Shown here in pieces: positions 29,267-38,337 of a stretch of 64,000 nucleotides of DNA (within the stretch, counting starts at the first letter, position 1; every line of letters begins with the position of its first letter). Both the position numbers and the translations under genes were made by a program. Origin of the DNA: Cordylochernes scorpioides (lineage: Eukaryota > Arthropoda > Arachnida > Pseudoscorpiones > Chernetidae); assembly GCA_030710605.1 (NCBI GenBank), contig CP092870.1, forward strand, positions 15,848,684 through 15,912,683, read 5' to 3'. The notes beneath the pieces were generated by a model, which saw only the letters and a program-made list of their open reading frames with translations, was not told the origin of the DNA and ran no database searches.

Positions 29267-29939
29267 CTAGCGGACGTACCCGGCTTCGCCCGAGGTTTTA
29301 CCCGAGTAAAGGTTTGTCTAACGAACATTTGTGTGTTAAAACAATTCTCTAAAAACTTATATTTAAAAAAAGATATATTTTGATAATTTGAAACTCGTAA
29401 ATTTGAATGTCTCGATAAAGTGAACATTTTTTCCCGGTCCCTGTGTGCAGTGTCATCCTGAATTTTGTCTTTCCTAATTTTCTACATTAGAAAATCATAG
29501 TTTTATCTAGTGAACATTTTTTCCCGGTCCCTTGAAAAATACTCGAAGTGTTGAATAAAATCAATATTAATTAGTTCCCTCGGTAATTGGAAGTTAAAGG
29601 AATAGTATCTTCGCCTTGGAATTGTATCATTATTCTTGTCTCAAATAAATTGCCGTGTCATCCTGAGATAATCTTACTTTTGATAAATAATATTTAAGAT
29701 AACAAACTTAGTGATAAGAAAACTTGTTAACATCGTCACAATGGGGGCGCTGCTTGCGAGTTAAATCTACAAATCTGCAAATAACTCTAAGGATATTCAA
29801 GATATTCATGAAATTATTTTTCAAAAACCTTCCCGGTGATATACCTAATAATATGCCAAAATTTCACGGCGATTGGATGTATGGTTTTTGAATCTATAGA
29901 GTACAGACAGACAGACAGACATTCAATTTTATATATATA
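29267..29939 (-). mobile_element. Rearranged Helitron-like element
   Basis: Contains the 3' hairpin end at 29267, then scrambled internal pieces of the family, and the variant 5' half seen at 28500-28776 (ATGGGGGCGCTGCTTGCGAG near 29741). Probably two members recombined. Confidence 0.55.
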
Positions 29940-30480
29940 CTAGACGAATGGCCCGGGCAACGCCCGGGTTTTACCCGAGTGTGCGTAAATATATTTTTAA
30001 AATGTTTTCAATTAAAATACTATTCGTTACAATTATAAATTGGCGCCGTGGATGTCTCTCTTGTGAAACGTCCCGCCCCAAACTGTGTGTGTCTTGAAAA
30101 TATAAAATTAAAAATGTGAACGGAAAAATATGTCCAGGGTAGCCTAGTGGTCATGGAATCTGCCCGGTAAGCGGAAGGTCGTGGGTTCGATTCCCATCCC
30201 TTGACACTTCTTTTATTTTATCCATTCTGACCAAAATCTATCCGTGAACTTCACACAGTGAACTTCACACAGAGAGAATAAGGCAATTATATAAGTAGAT
30301 AATCCAAATTGTGCCTTATCACACACTATTTTTTTATTTGGCCGTATTACCTTGTGTTTATAATCTATGACGTAATGCCGGCGGCGCGCGCCCGTTGGCT
30401 GCCGGCGAGCACGTGACCTCCCTGTGCGCGCGCATCCTTGACAGAACCGGCCGGCCCATGACGGTCGTGACTATATATGT
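29940..30480 (-). mobile_element. Helitron-like element of a second subfamily with a tRNA-Thr-like passenger
   Basis: Minus-strand 3' end is CCCGGGCGTTGCCCGGG then CCATTCGTCTAG. Sequence next to it (GCCGTGGATGTCTCTCTTGTG near 30045) matches 47220-47438 in inverted orientation. A tRNA-Thr-like sequence lies at 30132-30206. The outer end is not sharply defined. Confidence 0.5.
30132..30206 (+). tRNA. tRNA-Thr-like sequence (GGT), probably degenerate
   Basis: 75 nt. Acceptor stem has six of seven pairs with a C-T mismatch at pair 4. The T arm GTGGG-TTCGATT-CCCAT is perfect. The anticodon stem TCTGC-GCGGA is paired with loop CCGGTAA giving anticodon GGT. Position 33 is C instead of the near-universal T and the D stem is weak. 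A T-rich run follows. Probably a SINE-type or pseudogene copy. Confidence 0.5.
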
Positions 30481-30485
30481 TGATA

Positions 30486-30949
30486 TAGATATAGATAGAT
30501 TGAAAGCTTAATCAAACCAATACCTAATTTACATTTTTGGTGAAATAAACATGAGAGATCTGGAATGAATTCTTCACTATAATTTGAAAATAGAGCCAAA
30601 AATCAGATTAACTTAATTGTTTTCATAAAGCCTGATGCTAATATCACTGCATATGCTTGTTGATAATGCATCCTGGGGAATTTAATCCCAGGGATATTTC
30701 ATCCTAGAAAAATTCAAATTAACCAAGTACTAGACTGATTTAACTGTTTTAGGTATTAGTAATGATGAAATATTGCTGTATCATGTTTGATAGACAATAA
30801 CAAAATTCTTTCAAGGATCATTCACTCGAGAAGAACATTGGGAAAAGAATCAAATTTGTTTGGTCAAAAAACTATATTGATAATAAATAAATCCTTATGA
30901 GATAATAAATATGTATATTCAAATGTGATATAGAATAATATTTTATGTC
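30486..30949 (+). repeat. Shared array flank directly upstream of copy C
   Basis: Matches 12785-13239, 37137-37397 plus 42188-42325, and 54247-54703. Landmarks AATCAAACCAATACCTAATT and GAGAGATCTGGAATGAATTC. Confidence 0.88.
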
Positions 30950-32291
30950 TCGCCATGCTGGCGAGGAGAATGCAAATTCTGCCGCGGCGAACGGAATTGT
31001 TGCCAAGTCTTCTGCTAACGGCGCTGAAAAGACCGCAAAGAACTGGGCTGATAGAATGGAGGAGGTAGAGAAAAACGAGGACGGCTACACCGTGGTGAGG
31101 AATAAGAAGAGACGCCGTGACTCGGAGACATCTAACACCACAACGGCGCAGACCAGCAGCGCCGGAACAAACGGAACTACCAGCGAAGCGCCGCGAAAAC
31201 GAAAGACTGGAACGCGGTCATCGCAGGCCCAGGAAATCAGGGCCACGCGAGCGCACATCGCGGACGCCAGGCCTCCTCCACCCAGGGGCAGTGCATGTAC
31301 ATCGAGCACTGCCTGACTTCACTCACTACCAGTATATCCAGGCGATAAAGTGGTGGGCGGGGCCAAAAACATCACGCAACTGACCAGAATGAACAGCCAC
31401 GTCCTGCTTGGCCTGACCACTAAGGCCCTTGCGGAGCGCCTCATCGATGGAGGCCTTGAAATCGAAGGTACAACCCTCAGGACCTGCCCCTTCCGCAAGA
31501 GAGCGGGAAGGATCACCATCGGAAACCTCACCTTCTTTGTGTAAGACGCCACCATCATCGAGGCGCTCTGGCCATATGGGCACGTGACATCCATCGCCTC
31601 CATGCAGTTCAAGGTGGGTGAATACACCTACACAGACGGCCGTCGCGAGGCCTACGTCCTCCTCCACGGCGGCGTAAAAATGGAGAGACTGCCCACCCGC
31701 CTGGACGTTAAGACCAAAGAGGACACCCTGCCGGCCTTCCTGACCTTCGGCATTAAGTGCTCGAAGTGTAACAAGTAGGGTCACCGCAGGGCCAACTGCC
31801 CAGTGCTCGTCAATTAGACCACTGGCCCCAGGCAAGCAACTCCCTCCTCCCCTACCGATGCCAAGTCACCCACCGCACCTCAGCAGCCCAGGCAGCAAGC
31901 ACCTGGGCCCGCTGCACCAGCACTCCCTACTCCACCTGGGGAGGTGCCAATCAAAGCTCTCGCGGCACCCCCTCTCCACAGCGCCTCAGCCTGCTGGACC
32001 AGCATCCCCTACTCAACCAGCCATCGTAGCCTCTCCTCCTCATCTTCCTGCCCCGAGTTCCCTCGTGTGCGAGACGGCTCCTACAAACATCGAGATGATG
32101 GACGTGGAGAATCGGGAAGAGGAGAGAACCGATTTGTCCTCATGGCGCCGAATGCCGAAGCTCACAGCCGCCCAGAGGCCCGCTTTGATCAGGCTGATCC
32201 GCTCCTTAATGAACTTGCGACCTGGCTCCAACTCCTCCATCTACAAGCGGCTCGTGAAGGCCCGGGAAAACTTGAAGAAAAGGTTCAATGA
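30945..32291 (+). pseudogene. Tx1 gag (ORF1), copy C
   Basis: N-terminal segment open for 123 codons from ATG 30945 (NWADRMEEVEKNEDGYTVV), then a frame loss near 31300. A middle block follows (ITQLTRMNSHVLLGLTTK), with a TAA at about 31542. The zinc knuckle is again broken by TAG (CSKCNK then stop, about 31776). The frame loss and the knuckle stop are the same as in copy B. Confidence 0.85.
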
Positions 32292-34238
32292 ACTTCCGCG
32301 TCGCCACCATCAACGCGCGTGGGCTCGCCACTCGTGGAAGGAGCCTGGTACTCTGCCATCTTCTGAAATAACATCAAGTGGACATCGCGTTCGTCCAGAA
32401 AACGAATATATCCTACCTGGACCACGCCCAAGACCTCTGCCTCGGCTACGGTGCCGCAGTGAGGCCACCCGTAGCCATCTCGGGATCCGGACTCGCCTGC
32501 ATCTTCGGGCCAGGTATCGCCGTTCCGCGTCAGTGTGTCCTGTGGCCGGGTCACATTACCTTGGCCGTCTCCGATGTCCATGGACAAGAGATGGCTTTTA
32601 TCAATGTCCATCTTTCTCATAACTCTCACGAGCGGCTAGAGCAACTAGAGCTTATTGCGGTAACTGCCATCCAAGAGGAAGCCTGGGTCCTCGGCGACTC
32701 TAATATCAGGGAAGATAGGAAATTCTCTTCGGCCTCCATGGATGCCCTCACCTCTCTACAGGATCTGGCTACGCAGCCACCCTATTCGACGCCGCCCACC
32801 TGCCCACCAGGATCGCTAGTCACGGCGAGCGCAATGAGAGCCACGGACTGGACAGAATCCTAGTTCCTGCGGGCTTCCTGGATCGTGTGAACAGCCACAC
32901 GACAACCCACTATCATCTCTCCGATCACCGAGCCCTGCTGCTCCAGGTGGGTCCGCCCGCCCCCTCCCCCCAGCCTTGCATAGCCGCGCTGCTTCGCTTT
33001 GGCTGGTGCAAGATCACCTGGCTGGTTACATCAGGGACCTGGAGGAGAACATCAGAGACCTAGAAGATGTGGCGATATGGCAGAGATGGACGGGCATCAA
33101 GGCGAGACTGCTCGCCGAGGCAAGATCTCTCCACGTCTCACGCGCCGCAGTTGCTGATGACGGTTACGTCGCCCGGGCTCGTAGATACATTGCGGCGCAG
33201 CTGGAAGCCTCATCGGTTAAGGCTGAATACCCGACCTTGCCTAACATCGTACGTGTGATGAATCCTCGCCGACATGCCATTATCATCAGGGACGACGACG
33301 GCCGCGTCATCGAAGGCCCCGAGCTGCGGCGAAAGGCCTTTGAGGTCTTCCGGCCCCGCTTCGCCCGCGCCACCTGTGATCCGGCAGAGGGCGCGGCTTT
33401 CATCAGAGGCACAACGACCTCCATCGAATTGGTCGAGGACGACCCACTCCACTGGGCTGAAATCTCTGCGGCTGAGGTAGCCACCGCCATCCGCCACCTC
33501 CCTCGCGGGAGAGCTCTCGGCTGGGACGGACTGCCCTGCGAACTCCTCGCCGCCTATGAGGAAATCTTCACGGACGCCCTGAGCCATGTCTTCGCCGCTT
33601 CTCAGCTTCGCGGTGCCCTGCCTCTATCCATGCGGCGAAACGCAATATGCCTGATCCCCAAAGCCCGCAGCGGTCGCGGCTTGGATGGCTATAGGCCCAT
33701 CTCACTCACGTCGGTAGACTACAGGGTGACATCCATCCTCCTCCGTCGCCTCAAGCCCCACCTACCAGCCTTGATGCCGGAGTACCAGACCTACGCCGTG
33801 CTCGGAAGGTCCCCCTCCTGGAACATTTCCCGGATAACTGATGCCGTCGAGGAGGCTACTGCTGGGGGCTCGCCGCTGGCCGTTGTGGGCGTCGACCTCG
33901 AGACCGCCTTCGACTCCCTGGATCGCGGCTTCCTTCTATCCTTGATGGTGTCCCTGCGCCTTCCACCTGCCTTCGTGGGTTGGACACTGCTCTTGTACGC
34001 CGGGGCGGACGCGACAATAAGGGCAGGTCAACATCAAACGGCTGCCATACATCTCCTCAATGGCCTGAGACAGGGCTGTGCCGTCAGCACCTCCGCGCTC
34101 TTCAGCATCGCGACGAAGCCACTGCTACGTCGCCTGGAGATGATCCTCGGCGTGGGCAATGTCATCGCCTACGCAGACGACATCGCCCTTCTGGTCCATC
34201 GCGACGCGCAGTTCGTGTAAGTCCTCGAAGACGGCCTT
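32288..34238 (+). pseudogene. Tx1 ORF2 (EN-RT), copy C
   Basis: Shares with copy B the early TAA (near 32370), and with A, B and E the QET-to-QKT change (Lys codon 32399-32401). A 414-codon open stretch at 32976-34220 covers the EN-RT linker and RT through AYADDIALL, then stops at TAA after DAQFV. RT motifs GVDLETAFDSLDRGFLLSL and GLRQGCAVSTSALF are present; the thumb is absent. Confidence 0.88.
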
Positions 34239-35280
34239 AAGGCGATAGATAAAGTGGTCGGAGGGGCCAGACACATAATCCAGCTCACCAGGATGAATGG
34301 ACATGTCCTGGTGGGTCTGACAAGCAAGTCTCTAGCGGAACGCCTCATTGACGGGGGCCTTGAAATCGAAGGCACGATCCTTAGGACCTTTCCCTTCCGT
34401 AAATGGTCAAGAAACTAACCATCGGAAATCTCCCTTTATACCTGGAGGATGCCGTCATCATCGACGCCCTGCGGCCTTATGGGCGCGTTACGTCCATCGC
34501 TCCCTAGCAACTCAAAGCTGGGGTATATAGCTACACAGACGTCCGTCGTGATGCCGTCATCAAAACTAAAGGCGACACCTTGCCGTCGTTCCTGACCTTC
34601 GGAATAAGGTGCTCTTAATGCAACAACCAGCGTCACCGCAGAGCCAACTGCCTAATGCTTGCTAGGACCACCGGCCCCAAGCAAGTATCATCACCCTCTC
34701 CCACAGATGTCCCATCACCGACCGCGCCTCAGCTGCCCAGCCAGCTAGCACCCGAGCCTTCTGCACCAGCACCCCCTGTTCCGTCTGTGGAGGTACCACC
34801 TTCGCCCCGTCGCTCCACCGCGCCTCAGCCTGCTGAACCAACGTCCGCTTCTCCCCATGAGGAGGGGAATCAGCTCCAGCCGTAGTAGCCCCTCCATTTT
34901 CACTACATGCCCTGGGAACTTATGAACTCCAGACCTCTCCTGAGCCTTTTGAGACTTCTACCCTATGAAGAAGGAAAACGAGGATCAGCTAGACAAGAGC
35001 TAGCCAAGATATTTGACCAACTGAATGATTCATCTTTCCTGAGCCCCCTATATAAGAAGGGAATGTTTTACAGGGATGACATCGTGTACGGGACTCTTTA
35101 CCCCCTCCCCCCCCCCCCCCCCCCCCCCCCCGGTAGGGAGTTTCTACTCGTGGAAATATCTCGTCTGAAAACAAGGTAATTCTCTCCGAATTTCTCAACA
35201 TTGTCATCGAGCATGTTGGGGATAAGAAATCAAGAATTGGCAAGGGCTTGTCCACACTCAAGGCGGCCTGTAGCTTCTGA
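34239..35280 (+). pseudogene. Second gag-like segment, copy C
   Basis: KVVGGARHIIQLTRMNGH onward, with a broken knuckle (a stop after RCS at about 34616), a proline-rich linker and the C-terminal MKKENEDQLDK segment. The acidic loop region is interrupted by a run of 25 C at 35107-35131. Confidence 0.78.
35107..35131 (+). repeat. Poly-C tract of 25
   Basis: Uninterrupted C run inside the second gag-like segment of copy C where sister copies have 6-8 C. Real slippage or an assembly or sequencing artefact. Confidence 0.9.
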
Positions 35281-35413
35281 TAGGATCCAGATGTCCCTTC
35301 GAAGAGGGCTTCGTCTGGTGTAAATATTTTCTTTATTTTTTTCTAATTTCACCCAAACTCTCATTTTTCTGTTGACTAGGTGTCAATAAACTTATTTTAA
35401 TTGTCAAATTGTC

Positions 35414-35508
35414 ACACCACTAAACCACTCACAGTTACACACCACTAAACCACTCACAATACACACCACTATACCATTTAAAATTACACACCACTAAACC
35501 ACTCACAA
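35414..35508 (+). repeat. 25-bp minisatellite behind copy C
   Basis: About four units, including one degenerate CCATTTAAAATTAC. Confidence 0.85.
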
Positions 35509-36624
35509 CGCACATAATTTATATCATAGAGTTCTATTTTTTATTTTAAAATTTGGGGAAGCCATTTTATCTCTGGCGATCTGATCAACCCCTGACGTCA
35601 TGAGTCCTGCCAAGACGACCAACAGTAGATATGCCTAAGACCAATCGCCAGCTCGGCTAAAAAATGACCTATAGTCAAATCGTCATCGCTAAACCATGGC
35701 CTAGGTGGCATACCTATGGCCCGTTGTCGTGACAGGAGAAGTTTTCACCAAGAAGTAGTCAGACCCGAGGTTCATAGAGGCTTCCCCGGCGGGCGCTGGG
35801 CCGGCAATGGCAACAATTGGTCGTTTCTAAGAACTCTATAGACTTTATATTTCTCTATCGATCGAATGATAAAGCAATCCCTGTCTGATACATTAATTAT
35901 GAAAGCTTATATTGGATCAAACTTATTTATTGATATCTTCCAGTGTTTCGACGTCGTTTCCTCTGCTAGGAACATCCACTTCAAACACTATCACTTGGAA
36001 TTCTATCCACAGCTGATCACCTCGGATGAATAAATAGTTTTGATCCAAGATATAGGCGATCTCTTCCTAATTGATATGTATAAGAATGTAAAGATAAATA
36101 AATTGAAATGAAACATTATTTAGAATAATGGAAAACTTGACTTTTTAATATAATGCCAGTTTAGCGCAAACTGAAACTTAACTATTGAATGAAGATTTAT
36201 TATAATTATGTATTTTATATTTAGAATTGATAATATAATTTATGAATAATTTTTAATGGTCACATCAACATGGTTCTTTCTACGGAATTTTTGTTCAAAA
36301 ATCACTTTATTAGGTACCGCTCAAAAAGAGCAACCTAGTGTTTGATAATTGCAACAATAAATGTGAAGGTTATTCACATATTAAAACAAAGTGTCCAATG
36401 CGGGATTTGATCCCGGTTAATGGCTGTCGCGAATCGAGGGATTTAACCACTCGTCCACCGACTTCTTTCTTTCTGTTCTTTCTGCGGAACATTCACTCGA
36501 CAATATATAAAAATAAGAAAGATTAAAGGGAACCTTCACTCTTTTCCATTGAAACTTCTTAATAAAATGGTATGAGTTTAACAAGTAGGTGTATAGGTGA
36601 AGTTGAACATTAAAATATATACTA
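35509..36624 (+). repeat. Shared array flank after copy C
   Basis: Matches 11681-12778 and 25151-25992. Includes the tRNA-like stretch at 36386-36461 and the diverged coding-like segment at about 35870-36090. Confidence 0.88.
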
Positions 36625-37136
36625 CTAGCGGACGTACCCGGCTTCGCCCGGGATTTACCCGAGTAAAGGTTTGTCTAACGAATCTCTCGGTAAAGTGAAC
36701 ATTTTTTCCCGGTCCCTTGAAAAATACTCGATAAGTTGAATAAAATCAACATTAATTGGTTCCCTCGGTAATTGGAAGTTAAAGGAATAGTATCTTGCCT
36801 TGGAATTGTATCATTATTCTTGTGTCAAATAAATTGCCGTGTCATCCTGAATTTTGTCTTTCCTAATTTTCTACATTACAAAATCATCGTATCATCATGA
36901 TAATATTTAGAGCAGATTGTTGAATCATAACAGATAAATTAGAATATTTATCTTGATTATTTTTAGGCGAAATGTTATTTCAAAATTTTTATTTGTTAGA
37001 AACCTTCCCAGTACTATAGTAAATAACTACCCAAAGTTTCATGGCGTTCCAATGAGTGGTTTGGTCAGGCATAAAGGACAGACAGACACACATACATTCA
37101 ATTTTATATATATAGATTCAATTTTATATATATAGA
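36625..37136 (-). mobile_element. Helitron-like element at the conserved flank site
   Basis: About 510 bp, hairpin end at 36625 (CTAG) and TATATATATAGA end on the right. Inserted at the same flank position as 28270 and 52458. Confidence 0.65.
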
Positions 37137-37397
37137 TAGATAGATTGAAAGCTTAATCAAACCAATACCTAATTTAAATTTTTGGTGAAATAAACATGAG
37201 AGATCTGGAATGAATTCTTCACTATAATTTGAAAATAGAGCCAAAAATCAGATTAACTTAATGCCTGATGCTAATATTACTGCATATGTTTGTTGATAAT
37301 GCATCCTGGGGAATTTCATCCCAGGGATATTTCATCCTAGAAAAATTCAAATTAACCAAGTACTAGACTGATTTAACTGTTTTCGGTATTAGTAATG
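37137..37397 (+). repeat. Shared array flank, left half of the BEL-interrupted copy
   Basis: Matches 30486-30770. The BEL element splits this flank after AATG at 37394-37397; the rest continues at 42184. Confidence 0.88.
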
Positions 37398-38283
37398 TGT
37401 TAAAAATAGATAATTTATAATTGTATGCTTTATAGATTTTCCTCTATTATTATTATGTATATATATTTTTATTTTATTTTTGTTGCCTCTTTCTCTTAAT
37501 GGGTGGAAAGGAATAAAGAATGGAAAGAGCAAGATTTGTAAACAAACAAGACATCGCCCCCCCATCCCATGCGCGAGCACCTATGCGCGGTGACGGGGAG
37601 AAAAAAGAAGAAAAGGACAACCGGCAGCGCTGGTGTATAGGCTCGGGGAAATATGAGCTCCCGGGAAATATGAGCTCCCGCCAAATATGAGCTCCCGCCT
37701 CAGAAGGAATGAGTAACCACGTGTGAATGAAACAAAGAAGATAACGAGAAGAGAGTCGTTATAGAATTGCGCACCAATTAAGTGGGTTGCGATATAGTTT
37801 CCTGTTAAGGAACAGAAGAATTAATCTGGAAAATTATCTCAAGTGTGAAGAATTATTTCAAGTGAATTCACGATCAAATTTATCGACAGAATTGAAAACA
37901 AGATTTGTTTTTTATAAAACGGAAGCTTAGATAAGTATTTGCAAACTTTGTTTGAAAAAGATTTTGCCTTTCCACCCCTAGTTATTTTGCTCTCTACATT
38001 ATTTGTTTGTATGTATATTTAACTTGTATCACTTGTTTTGTTTATTCTAATTTTAAATATATTTAACCTTTTGGCCAATTTGATTATCACCCTTTTTATC
38101 TGTTTATTTATTTTTATTTTTAATGCCCAGTCATTTTTGATAAGCAAAATAAAATATATATTTAGGCCATTTTTGTTAAATTGTATTTTTACAACTTGTG
38201 CAAACACAACTGGTGAATCTCTATTTTCAATCTGGGTAAGATTGACCTTCCCCACATTATTTTTTTTTTTTTCAAATTCAACA
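37398..38283 (+). repeat. BEL 5' LTR
   Basis: 886 bp, TGTTAAAAATAG at the left and TCAAATTCAACA at the right. Contains the internal GAAATATGAGCTCCCG repeated three times near 37649-37697. Confidence 0.95.
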
Positions 38284-38310
38284 TTTTTGGTGAGCCAGAC
38301 GTGATTTCAC
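38284..38310 (+). promoter_or_regulatory. Likely primer-binding site of the BEL element
   Basis: Starts a few bases after the LTR with TGGTGAGCCAGACGTGATT. Position and TGG start fit a tRNA primer site; I cannot assign the tRNA. Confidence 0.5.
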
Positions 38311-38337
38311 CTTGTGGTGTTTATACAATTTGTGGAG

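Larger units (their letters stand above)
30950..35413 (+). mobile_element. Chimeric Tx1-type LINE, copy C
   Basis: Complete span of the chimeric unit with the same left end as copy B. Gag, EN, truncated RT, second gag-like half, 3' UTR, then three or so minisatellite units. Confidence 0.92.

Noticed and set aside
37496..37684. Small minus-strand frame, repeated at 41396-41584
   Set aside because: Falls inside both BEL LTRs; duplicated because the LTRs are duplicated.
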